Below are positions 1 to 5,352 of a stretch of 6,802 bases of DNA, piece after piece. The translations under genes were made by a program, and so were the position numbers. Position 1 is the stretch's first letter, and every line of letters begins with the position of its first letter. The notes below the pieces were generated by a model. That model searched no databases, had not been told where the DNA came from, and was given only the letters and a program-made list of their open reading frames with translations. This stretch comes from Calditrichota bacterium. GTDB taxonomy: Bacteria; Calditrichota; Calditrichia; RBG-13-44-9. Where the stretch lies: NCBI GenBank assembly GCA_016934605.1, contig JAFGSO010000321.1, forward strand, positions 1-6,802, read 5' to 3'.

Positions 1-521
1 AGACATTTGCTGCTTAACTGCGCCCGATGCTCATCCCGGTGGCAATTGAGACACATTTGTTGAAGTCCCAGAAAAGTGCGGTTCAGATCTTTATTCTGCT
101 GTCTCAATTTATCCTTTTCGAGAATAAATTGAGCCTGATGACAATCCCGACACTTGAGCTGAGTATGCTTTCCGTTAAGGGTAAAACCAGTCAGACTGTG
201 ATCGAAATTTTCCTGACCGTTTTTCCACCAGATCAGATCAAAATCCCGTCCATGATGTTCTACATGACAGGTCTGGCAGTCATTATAGCCGGGATTGGCA
301 TGAAGACCCTCTTTACTCCGGATACGTTCTGCCAGTAACTTGTGGCATTCCAGACAATTTTCTGCCTTAATTTTCTGGCCGATACCATGGCACAGTGAAC
401 AATTCCTGATTCCCTCATAGGCCTCATGGGAACGGTGCAAATCGCCGGGAGATAATTGCCCCGAAGCGGATATATAAAAAACCAGCAGAAACAGGGGGCT
501 TATTAATAAGATTATTTTCAA
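1..521 (-). CDS. Multiheme c-type cytochrome, periplasmic (C-terminus beyond left edge)
   Basis: Partial gene: 173 codons are visible and no stop occurs before the edge. Five complete CxxCH heme-attachment motifs are read: CSLCH (residues 41-45), CLECH (56-60), CQTCH (82-86), CRDCH (124-128) and CLNCH (157-161). A further Cys at 173 probably begins a sixth. The N-terminus (K2, then a hydrophobic run at 3-17, then S-A-S-G) looks like a Sec signal peptide, so the mature protein should be periplasmic. An F-D-H block at 106-108 before the fourth heme is typical of multiheme proteins annotated as cytochrome c3 family; such His residues can be distal heme ligands. The start is the TTG at 521: an in-frame TAG lies at 534-536, and a weak GGATC lies just upstream. 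It follows the b-type membrane protein after 59 nt on the same strand, so it is probably that protein's electron acceptor or donor. The terminal partner is unknown. Confidence 0.88.
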   Translation of the reverse strand, partial: MKIILLISPLFLLVFYISASGQLSPGDLHRSHEAYEGIRNCSLCHGIGQKIKAENCLECHKLLAERIRSKEGLHANPGYNDCQTCHVEHHGRDFDLIWWKNGQENFDHSLTGFTLNGKHTQLKCRDCHQAQFILEKDKLRQQNKDLNRTFLGLQQMCLNCHRDEHRAQLSSKC

Positions 522-580
522 TATAGATCCGATCTATTCTATAAAAATTAACCTTTTAAATTGATATGGAAAGTCATGGT

Positions 581-1474
581 CTAAAAAATCCAGATATAAC
601 CAACATACACAGCCACAAGGATGTGGATGATCATTATGATATACATTATAAAAGCAAACGGTTTATGAATGACGTGCCAGTAGTGAAACATCTGATGAAT
701 GGCCTGCCAGGCGGAAATTCGGCGTTCCAGAAGAACTTTTCTCTCAAATATCTTCAACAGTTTTTTTATTGTGCTGCGAGGAAGGTTGTATTTCCTGGAT
801 ACCCGTTTCCGGAGTTTAAATAACCGTACTGGTCTGAGAATATCTTTCGTTATCATAAATAATAGTGTTAAGCCCAGACTTTTTTGTTCTCCTGTGCCGA
901 TACCATACCATTCTTCAATTTTTTCAATGTCATTGTCATTCAGCTTATATTCAGTTTTCAATTGCCGGGCAAGGCTGATATTGGTGCTCTGAAGTTCCTC
1001 CAGATCGAGTTCTTTTCCTGATATAGCTCTCGGAATCTGAAGATAGATGTAACGTCCAAGTATCCCGCTGGTAGCCACGGCAATCATAGACCAGAAACTG
1101 ACGGCAATCAGTCCCTGAACTTTAAAGGATGAGTGCAGAATAACCAGCAGGGGGCCGGCTATACCGCAGAATATATGGAATCCCAACCAATGAGTGAGAT
1201 GACCTGCATTTTTAAATATTCTGGTTCGTTTTCTCAGAGAATAGGAAAGCATGGCAATCATAAGAAAGCTTCCGATAACTCCAAATCCGTGTCCAATAGA
1301 ACCTGCCGGACGCAGGGATCGATAGTCAGAATGATGAGGACGCTTGTTAATTTCAGTGAGATAGAAATTACTTCCTGTGATCAAAAAATAGATGTAAACC
1401 AGCGCAAATATCAGATAAAGAGCGGTCAGGAAGAAATGATATAAATTTCGATTTTTTTTATGTTCCGAGGTCAC
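581..1474 (-). CDS. Polytopic membrane protein, probable diheme b-type cytochrome
   Basis: 297 residues with about five hydrophobic helices, roughly 12-33, 58-80, 96-115, 121-145 and 268-295. A charged, probably cytoplasmic segment lies at 148-260. Histidines lie in the membrane at H62, H100 and H114 (third helix) and H270 and H284 (last helix). The H100/H114 and H270/H284 pairs are each 14 residues apart, the classical arrangement for two stacked bis-histidine hemes in cytochrome b-like proteins. This is an inference from spacing; I do not recognise a named family. The next gene on the same strand, 59 nt away, encodes a multiheme c cytochrome, so the likely role is electron transfer between the quinone pool and periplasmic hemes. 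The start is GTG at 1474: no good Shine-Dalgarno sequence is visible, and an in-frame TGA lies at 1514-1516. A ferric-reductase-like transmembrane protein is the main alternative. Confidence 0.75.
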   Translation of the reverse strand: MTSEHKKNRNLYHFFLTALYLIFALVYIYFLITGSNFYLTEINKRPHHSDYRSLRPAGSIGHGFGVIGSFLMIAMLSYSLRKRTRIFKNAGHLTHWLGFHIFCGIAGPLLVILHSSFKVQGLIAVSFWSMIAVATSGILGRYIYLQIPRAISGKELDLEELQSTNISLARQLKTEYKLNDNDIEKIEEWYGIGTGEQKSLGLTLLFMITKDILRPVRLFKLRKRVSRKYNLPRSTIKKLLKIFERKVLLERRISAWQAIHQMFHYWHVIHKPFAFIMYIIMIIHILVAVYVGYIWIF

Positions 1475-1502
1475 GATTTTAATACCGGTTAGTAGTTTGT
1501 AG

Positions 1503-1531
1503 ATTTTATTATCTCAGTATGAAAAAATCAA
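1503..1531 (-). promoter_or_regulatory. Candidate sigma70-type promoter for the cytochrome b/c operon
   Basis: Read on the minus strand, TTGATT (1526-1531) and TAAAAT (1503-1508) are separated by exactly 17 nt. They match the TTGACA/TATAAT consensus at 4/6 and 5/6 positions. The predicted transcript would start near 1496, about 22 nt before the GTG start at 1474. If the organism uses a Bacteroidota-type sigma factor, this consensus would not apply. Confidence 0.45.
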
Positions 1532-1532
1532 A

Positions 1533-1571
1533 TAAAAAAAGATTGTCTAATATTAAACAAAAATATATTAG
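1533..1571 (-). terminator. Weak candidate terminator after the VOC lipoprotein gene
   Basis: A perfect 7-bp stem, CTAATAT/ATATTAG (1547-1553 with 1565-1571), has an 11-nt loop. On the minus strand a run of seven T follows a few bases later, within 1533-1546. The stem contains only one G-C pair, so it would be weak. It lies between the VOC gene and the cytochrome operon promoter, where a terminator would be expected. Confidence 0.3.
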
Positions 1572-1584
1572 CCTGCTTAATTCA

Positions 1585-1600
1585 TCCCGGCAGACCGGGA
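1585..1600. repeat. Short GC-rich hairpin
   Basis: TCCCGG (1585-1590) and CCGGGA (1595-1600) form a perfect 6-bp stem around the loop CAGA. It is a GC island in otherwise AT-rich sequence and abuts the outer arm of the nested inverted-repeat element. No T-tract follows closely on either strand, so it is not a convincing terminator by itself. It may be the tip or boundary of the repeat element. Confidence 0.5.
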
Positions 1601-1727
1601 CCACCAAGGCTCGAAGACACTAAGAATAAAGCAGTTAAAAAATAAATCAGGAAATGAAATATGTAAAATCACAAATCCTTTTTAACTTATTTATTTTTAT
1701 ATCTTTGTGCCTTCGTGTCATGGTGGT
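1600..1727. repeat. 128-bp nested inverted-repeat (MITE/REP-like) intergenic element
   Basis: The outer arms at 1600-1625 and 1702-1727 pair with 21 of 26 positions matching; each contains the core CCACCA...CGAAG...CAC...AAGA or its complement. An inner pair, AGTTAAAAA (1633-1641) and TTTTTAACT (1679-1687), is perfect over 9 bp, so the whole element can fold into a long interrupted hairpin. One outer arm begins 15 nt after the VOC gene stop codon. It encodes no convincing protein. From memory, sequences resembling the outer arm (a 'CTTCGTGTC-TGGTGG' type motif) occur dispersed in many environmental genomes, which would fit a mobile or non-autonomous repeat. I cannot show other copies from this window. 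Confidence 0.6.
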
Positions 1728-1742
1728 TATGAATTTTCCAGG

Positions 1743-2537
1743 TTATATTCCTTCCCGAGCAGAATATATTAAGAAAAGCTGATTGTCAGGAGATGTGAAC
1801 CGGATCCCGTTTGTATAACCGGGAATCGATTCAAATTCTGTACCCAGGTCAGTCAATTCTTTTTTAGTCTGGTCTGGATTTGTCGTGCTGTAAGTGATGG
1901 CCGGACTTGTGAAGACTACAGTTTGATGCAGGCCGATGCGAATCTGGTTATCGGAGAGCACAGTCATCGGGTAAGGTTTCACTCCTTCCGAAACAAGATG
2001 AAAGCCCAGGTTTTTCCAGAAAATAAGAGATTCAGTCAGATCGGGAACCGGGATACTCAGTTCCAGGAACCGACCCGTTAAAAGAGAATCGCTTAGAGAT
2101 GGACGGGGTAATCCACGGCTGTCCATGTTAATGAGTGAAATTCCCACTCCGGTGGGATCTATTAGGACTGCCGATTGCAACTTGCCGGACTCACCGGTGG
2201 TCTGTTCTGTTTTTAACCCGGCTTCTTCCAGAGCCGGAAGTCTTTCTTCCAGATTTTTATCGTAATAATTTAGTGCCGGAGAGGGGAATTTGTTTTGACT
2301 GAGCATGTAGATGTTAAAACCATCAGAAATGATAGCCCATGGCACAGCAGCATCCTTATAAACTTCAATCTCGCTGAAACCCAGATTCAGGTAGAAATCC
2401 AGGGAGGTCTGGAGATTTTCACTGGAAAGAGAAATCTGAAAATAATTTCCGGTTTGCATTCGTTCTTTTGTCTTCTCTCCAGATGTGCACGAGAAAATGG
2501 TTATGATAACCAGCGTTAAAATCACTTTTTTGACCAT
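1743..2537 (-). CDS. Lipoprotein with two VOC (glyoxalase/bleomycin-resistance fold) domains
   Basis: 264 residues. The N-terminus is a lipoprotein signal: VKK, a hydrophobic stretch at 5-15, then I-F-S-C with lipidated Cys17. Residue +2 is Thr, not Asp, so outer-membrane sorting is more likely than inner-membrane retention. Two VOC-like domains follow, about 30-140 and 155-260, each opening with a strand, then a helix ending in (Y/W)-x-N-L-G-F. The usual metal-ligand positions look substituted: Q34 in the first strand of domain 1, and no clear Glu in the final strands. A metal-dependent enzyme such as glyoxalase I is therefore doubtful; a binding role is possible and the substrate is unknown. 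An upstream in-frame ATG at 2561 exists, but AGGAG sits 7 nt before the ATG at 2537 and that start places the signal peptide correctly. It is divergent from the DUF697 gene. Confidence 0.85.
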   Translation of the reverse strand: MVKKVILTLVIITIFSCTSGEKTKERMQTGNYFQISLSSENLQTSLDFYLNLGFSEIEVYKDAAVPWAIISDGFNIYMLSQNKFPSPALNYYDKNLEERLPALEEAGLKTEQTTGESGKLQSAVLIDPTGVGISLINMDSRGLPRPSLSDSLLTGRFLELSIPVPDLTESLIFWKNLGFHLVSEGVKPYPMTVLSDNQIRIGLHQTVVFTSPAITYSTTNPDQTKKELTDLGTEFESIPGYTNGIRFTSPDNQLFLIYSAREGI

Positions 2538-2544
2538 GAGTGAT

Positions 2545-2549
2545 CTCCT
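2545..2549 (-). promoter_or_regulatory. Shine-Dalgarno site fixing the VOC lipoprotein start
   Basis: AGGAG on the minus strand lies 7 nt before the ATG at 2537 and inside the reading frame that would begin at the upstream ATG (2561). No comparable site precedes 2561, so translation most likely begins at 2537. Confidence 0.7.
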
Positions 2550-2688
2550 GTTTATTTTCATTTTTTATTAATTGGTATGAAACTCAGTAAATAATAAATT
2601 TTTCTATAAAGAATATAATTAAGAATTGTCAGATTTTACCAAATTTTTCTGGAAAAGCTGTTAAACTTTGAATCCTGATAATAACTTC

Positions 2689-2717
2689 TTGAGGCAGAGA
2701 CTTTTTAATTCTATATT
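2689..2717 (+). promoter_or_regulatory. Candidate sigma70-type promoter for the DUF697/ACT genes
   Basis: TTGAGG (2689-2694) and TATATT (2712-2717) are separated by exactly 17 nt, in the divergent region between the VOC gene and the DUF697 gene. The predicted start is near 2724, about 39 nt before the TTG start codon at 2763. Matches to the consensus hexamers are 4/6 and 4/6. The sigma-factor preference of the host is unknown. Confidence 0.45.
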
Positions 2718-2762
2718 TAAGTAACTGCCAGCGCAGTAAATATCACCCTGAAGGATTTACCG

Positions 2763-3740
2763 TTGAAGAAAAGTTTACAATCTTTTGCGATTATTATAAG
2801 CATATTCATTATTGTTCTTTTTGTAATTTTTGTGATTAATCAGACGGCACAGGTAGTGCAACTTGCTGCTTCTTTGAATCCCTGGTTCGGGACCGCGGTT
2901 GGATGGAGTCTGGTTGTAATTTACATTGTATTAATTTTAGGACCAGTGGTTCTTTTTTTGCGGCTTCCAAAACCGCTTATTCCTCCCGAGGATGTGAATT
3001 CTGTTGAATTTCCGATATATCTCGAAAAACTGTCGAAAAGACTGGCAAAAAATCAGCGTGTTCATCATTTACCATTGAGCACAAAGCGTGAGATCGAGGA
3101 CGCTTTGAAGGTTTTAAATGGCGACGCCGATCAGATCATCAGAAAACAGGCTACCCTGGTTTTTGTGACAACTGCCATCTCCCAGTCCGGAAGGCTGGAC
3201 ACTTTTACCGTACTGCTGGCTCAGATTCGGATGGTGTGGCAGATAGCCCGTCTGTATTATCAGCGGCCGGTTCTCAGAGAGGTCATCCAGCTCTACGCCA
3301 ACGTCATGGCAACGGCCTTTGTTGCCGGGGAACTGAATGATATTGATATCAGTCGGCAGATTGAGCCGATTGTCTCCAGTGTGCTGGGAGCTTCACTAAC
3401 AGGCTCGATTCCGGGAGTAAACCTGGTAGCTGGTATTATCACCAATTCACTTCTGGGTGGATCCGCCAATGCATATCTTACCCTGCGGGTGGGAATTATT
3501 GCTAAAAAGTACTCGGGCAGTCTTTTGAGCAGAGAAAAAAGCGTTATACGAAAATCATCAAGTCTGGAAGCAGCCAGGATGTTAAGCGTTATTGTGATGA
3601 ATTCGGCAGGAAGTATCACCAGATCGATAGTGAACGCGGCCATAAAAAGCCCCGGAAAAATATCCCGTGACATTTTAAAATCTACCTGGGGCAGAATTCT
3701 GGGCAAGGAAAGACCGGAACAGGAATATCCGGTGGAATAA
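2763..3740 (+). CDS. DUF697-type inner-membrane protein
   Basis: 325 residues. Two N-terminal membrane helices (about 8-26 and 45-67) end in a proline-rich turn (P69, P71, P74, P75). A soluble region at 78-120 is followed by a segment resembling DUF697. This contains Q-S-G-R-L-D (141-146), a helix with repeated hydrophobics through 170, and a glycine/alanine-rich amphipathic stretch around 208-245 that could insert in or lie on the membrane. DUF697 proteins such as E. coli YcjF sit in the inner membrane and often accompany a GTPase (YcjX); no GTPase is encoded here, and the biochemical role of the family is unclear. The start is TTG at 2763, 7 nt after AAGGA (2751-2755), and yields a normal Met-Lys-Lys N-terminus. 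The ACT-domain gene follows after 47 nt on the same strand with no visible terminator between, so they are probably co-transcribed. Confidence 0.75.
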   Translation: MKKSLQSFAIIISIFIIVLFVIFVINQTAQVVQLAASLNPWFGTAVGWSLVVIYIVLILGPVVLFLRLPKPLIPPEDVNSVEFPIYLEKLSKRLAKNQRVHHLPLSTKREIEDALKVLNGDADQIIRKQATLVFVTTAISQSGRLDTFTVLLAQIRMVWQIARLYYQRPVLREVIQLYANVMATAFVAGELNDIDISRQIEPIVSSVLGASLTGSIPGVNLVAGIITNSLLGGSANAYLTLRVGIIAKKYSGSLLSREKSVIRKSSSLEAARMLSVIVMNSAGSITRSIVNAAIKSPGKISRDILKSTWGRILGKERPEQEYPVE

Positions 3741-3787
3741 GTGGTGATGATAGTGTTTTAATCATTATTATGAGGCCTGAGGAGCTT

Positions 3788-4177
3788 ATGGAAAAAATTA
3801 AAGAACTATATGTCATTATCGAAGACAGACCCAACTCAGCAGGGGATTTATTCAGGATTCTCAAGAAAAAAAATATTTCCGTGTATGCTGTGGGCATTTT
3901 CCAGGATACTGCCAGATTATATGTCTCTGATCCCCAAAAAACAGTTGCAACGTTACATGCGAATAATTATGTGGTTGAGGAAAGAGATGTTCTCCGGCTG
4001 TCTCTTCCCAACCGGCAGGGCGCGCTTATGGAATTGACCATGAAATTAGGTAAGGCCGGAATCAATATTGACTACCTTTATGGAGCGCTGGAACCCAAAC
4101 AAAAAAAAGGTACAATTATTCTGGAAGTAGACCAGCCTGAGCTGGCTCTCCAGATATTCCGAAATCACGAGTTTTAG
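3788..4177 (+). CDS. Small protein with two ACT domains
   Basis: 129 residues made almost entirely of two tandem ACT-type ligand-binding domains, about 3-66 and 68-126. Domain 1 shows the strand, then D-R-P-N-S-A-G-D turn, then helix. Domain 2 shows L-P-N-R-Q-G-A-L (73-80), then a helix and G-I-N-I-D-Y (91-96). ACT domains commonly bind amino acids and regulate enzymes or transporters; this one has no catalytic domain, so it is probably a stand-alone sensor or regulatory subunit. Its ligand is unknown. The start at 3788 is preferred because GAGGAG (3779-3784) precedes it, although the 3-nt gap is short. An in-frame ATG at 3770 would add six residues but has no ribosome-binding site. It follows the DUF697 gene by 47 nt and is closed by a terminator. 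Confidence 0.82.
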   Translation: MEKIKELYVIIEDRPNSAGDLFRILKKKNISVYAVGIFQDTARLYVSDPQKTVATLHANNYVVEERDVLRLSLPNRQGALMELTMKLGKAGINIDYLYGALEPKQKKGTIILEVDQPELALQIFRNHEF

Positions 4178-4218
4178 TTAAAAAATTAATGTGTTTTTCA
4201 TTCTCTCCTTGCTGATAC

Positions 4219-4263
4219 TACCCCAAATGAGGCATGAAATACCTTATCTGGGGTATTTGTATT
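4219..4263 (+). terminator. Rho-independent terminator after the ACT-domain gene
   Basis: The arms 4219-4232 and 4242-4255 form a 14-bp stem with two mismatches. The outer seven pairs, TACCCCA with TGGGGTA, are perfect, and the loop is 9 nt. A T-rich tail (TTTGTATTT) follows immediately. It lies 41 nt after the ACT stop codon and separates this transcript from the sigma54-controlled unit. The stem is nearly symmetric in sequence but only the plus strand has the T-rich tail. Confidence 0.75.
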
Positions 4264-4273
4264 TCAGTCTGAA
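4237..4273. promoter_or_regulatory. Possible activator-binding dyads upstream of the sigma54 promoter
   Basis: Two dyads lie within about 100 nt upstream of the predicted start. AAATACC (4237-4243) and GGTATTT (4252-4258) are perfect 7-bp arms 8 nt apart, centred near -88. TTCAG (4263-4267) and CTGAA (4269-4273) flank a single base, centred near -67. NtrC-type activators bind dyads at such distances. The first dyad overlaps the terminator and may simply be part of its structure, so this is a weak call. Confidence 0.25.
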
Positions 4274-4297
4274 TTTCTAATTTATTAATTATTATCT

Positions 4298-4313
4298 ATT
4301 TATGAAATTGGCA
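4298..4313 (+). repeat. Leader repeat, copy 1 (PDZ gene)
   Basis: The 16-nt block ATTTATGAAATTGGCA overlaps the -24 element of the sigma54 promoter. It recurs with 15/16 identity at 5323-5338, before the kinase gene. Further similarity follows around both ribosome-binding sites (GGAG, then TTGTC, then ATG or CTG), which suggests duplication of a leader rather than chance. Confidence 0.5.
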
Positions 4314-4326
4314 TAAAAAATGCAAC
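4308..4326 (+). promoter_or_regulatory. Candidate sigma54 (RpoN) promoter for the PDZ/kinase unit
   Basis: TTGGCAT at 4308-4314 and ATGCAAC at 4320-4326 resemble the -24 (TGGCAC) and -12 (TTGCA) elements. The invariant GG (4310-4311) and GC (4322-4323) are separated by exactly 10 nt. Transcription would start near 4335, about 24 nt before the ATG at 4359 and just ahead of its Shine-Dalgarno site. The downstream histidine kinase has an NtrB-like core; such kinases usually partner with sigma54-activating regulators, which makes this promoter type plausible here. Confidence 0.6.
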
Positions 4327-4345
4327 AGCTGAAGAAAAAAAACGT

Positions 4346-4351
4346 AAGGAG
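4346..4351 (+). promoter_or_regulatory. Shine-Dalgarno site fixing the PDZ protein start
   Basis: AAGGAG lies 7 nt before the ATG at 4359. An earlier in-frame ATG at 4320 falls inside the predicted sigma54 -12 element, upstream of the expected transcript start, and would put 13 mostly polar and basic residues before the signal peptide. It is therefore rejected as the start. Confidence 0.75.
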
Positions 4352-4358
4352 AATTGTC

Positions 4359-5297
4359 ATGAAAAAATTAAGTATCTCAGTTTTATTGTTGGGTATTTTT
4401 CTGGGCGGTATCTTTTCGTTATATGGTGCTAATCTTGCAGAGGTGGATGAACCACAGAAAATAGGGGATGGCGAAAAATTTTCTCTGGGTGTAGCTATCC
4501 GAAACCTCAAACCGGAACTAAAAGAAAAAACAGGTTTGTCCGGTGGTGCCCTCATTGTGGATGTTCTGGAGAACAGCAAAGCAGAAAAAGTTGGTCTTCG
4601 GAAGGATGATATTATAACCCGGTTTGACGGACAGGAGATTACTTCAGCCTCACAGCTAAATGAACTGATTTCGGATCTGGAGGAGGAGCGGGAGGTAACC
4701 CTGGAAGTTTACAGGGAGGGATCTGTTAAAAAATTTCAGGCCAGTCTAAAACCCCGTAAACCGAAGGAAATAAGAGTAATGTTTGATGGCCAAGATATGG
4801 ATATTGACCTCCCGGATCTGGAAAACCTGCCGCATATGGTTCTGAAGAAAATGCATCCATTCATGAGAAATGGAGCCTATCTGGGTGTCCGGACTGAAAA
4901 CCTGACCTCCCAATTGCAGGATTACTTTGGTGTGGAGCATGGAGTTCTTATTCAAGAGGTATTGGAAGATTCACCTGCAGAAAAGGCCGGATTGAAAGCA
5001 GGGGATATAATTACTGCCATTGGTGACCGCAAGATTGAAGATTATGCTGATCTTATCAGAACAGTTGATTATTATAATCCGGGTGAGGAGATTAAACTGT
5101 TTTATAATCGCAGGGGAAAAAGTAACAGCACAAAAATAGTGCTTGAAGACAAAAAAACTTTTTCCAGACACATGAACTGGTTCGATGGCGAGCATGTCAT
5201 TGAACTTCCGGATATCAAAATTGAAGAGGAAAAACTGAAAGATATTGAAAAGAAACTCAAGGAAATTAAGATAGATATTGAAATGTACATTATTTAG
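4359..5297 (+). CDS. Secreted protein with two PDZ domains, no protease domain
   Basis: 312 residues. A Sec signal peptide (MKK, hydrophobic 5-20, then L-Y-G-A with probable cleavage after A24) sends it to the periplasm. Two PDZ domains follow, about 42-130 and 174-262, each opening with an (S/Y)-L-G-V carboxylate-binding-loop-like motif and containing S-x-A-E-K-x-G-L near the middle, as in HtrA/DegP-type PDZ domains. The Ser protease triad domain of HtrA is absent. Each PDZ is followed by a similar tail, F-D-G-(Q/E) then (D/E)-L-P-D (142-154 and 275-286), with the same offset of about 132 residues, so the gene looks internally duplicated. The C-terminus (288-306) is a charged, lysine/glutamate-rich helix, possibly coiled coil. 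The likely job is binding exposed C-termini or unfolded envelope proteins and influencing the neighbouring sensor kinase; this is an inference. A 55-nt gap separates it from the kinase gene. Confidence 0.88.
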   Translation: MKKLSISVLLLGIFLGGIFSLYGANLAEVDEPQKIGDGEKFSLGVAIRNLKPELKEKTGLSGGALIVDVLENSKAEKVGLRKDDIITRFDGQEITSASQLNELISDLEEEREVTLEVYREGSVKKFQASLKPRKPKEIRVMFDGQDMDIDLPDLENLPHMVLKKMHPFMRNGAYLGVRTENLTSQLQDYFGVEHGVLIQEVLEDSPAEKAGLKAGDIITAIGDRKIEDYADLIRTVDYYNPGEEIKLFYNRRGKSNSTKIVLEDKKTFSRHMNWFDGEHVIELPDIKIEEEKLKDIEKKLKEIKIDIEMYII

Positions 5298-5322
5298 TGA
5301 AGTCAATCAGATAATTTGGATC

Positions 5323-5338
5323 ATTTATGAAATTAGCA
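5323..5338 (+). repeat. Leader repeat, copy 2 (kinase gene)
   Basis: ATTTATGAAATTAGCA differs from copy 1 by one base, which changes the invariant GG of the -24 element to AG. No GC follows at the right spacing, so this copy should not work as a sigma54 promoter. It lies in the 55-nt gap between the PDZ stop codon and the kinase start. Confidence 0.5.
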
Positions 5339-5341
5339 AAT

Positions 5342-5347
5342 AGGAGG
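5342..5347 (+). promoter_or_regulatory. Strong Shine-Dalgarno site pointing to a CTG start
   Basis: AGGAGG lies 5 nt before CTG at 5353, in the kinase frame. An in-frame TAG at 5341-5343 overlaps it, and no ATG, GTG or TTG occurs in frame until 5401, inside the first membrane helix. The site therefore supports a rare CTG initiation. Confidence 0.65.
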
Positions 5348-5352
5348 TTGTC

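Noticed and set aside
27..338. Plus-strand open frame of 103 codons
   Set aside because: It lies antisense to the multiheme cytochrome, whose regularly spaced CxxCH motifs show the true coding strand.
566..1444. Several plus-strand open frames
   Set aside because: All are antisense to the b-type membrane protein and have no ribosome-binding site or recognisable protein character.
2604..2632. Possible promoter for the VOC gene on the minus strand (CTGACA, 17 nt, TTATAG)
   Set aside because: The -35 hexamer is good and the spacing is right, but the -10 hexamer is far from consensus in very AT-rich sequence, so it is not listed as a feature.
3293..3897. Minus-strand open frames over the DUF697 and ACT genes
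   Set aside because: They are shadows of well-supported plus-strand genes and show no domain pattern.
4746..5306. Minus-strand open frames over the PDZ gene
   Set aside because: They are antisense to two clear PDZ domains, and their composition looks like complement of lysine/glutamate-rich coding sequence.
5323..5347. Second sigma54 promoter before the kinase gene
   Set aside because: The -24 GG is AG, and no GC occurs at the required spacing.
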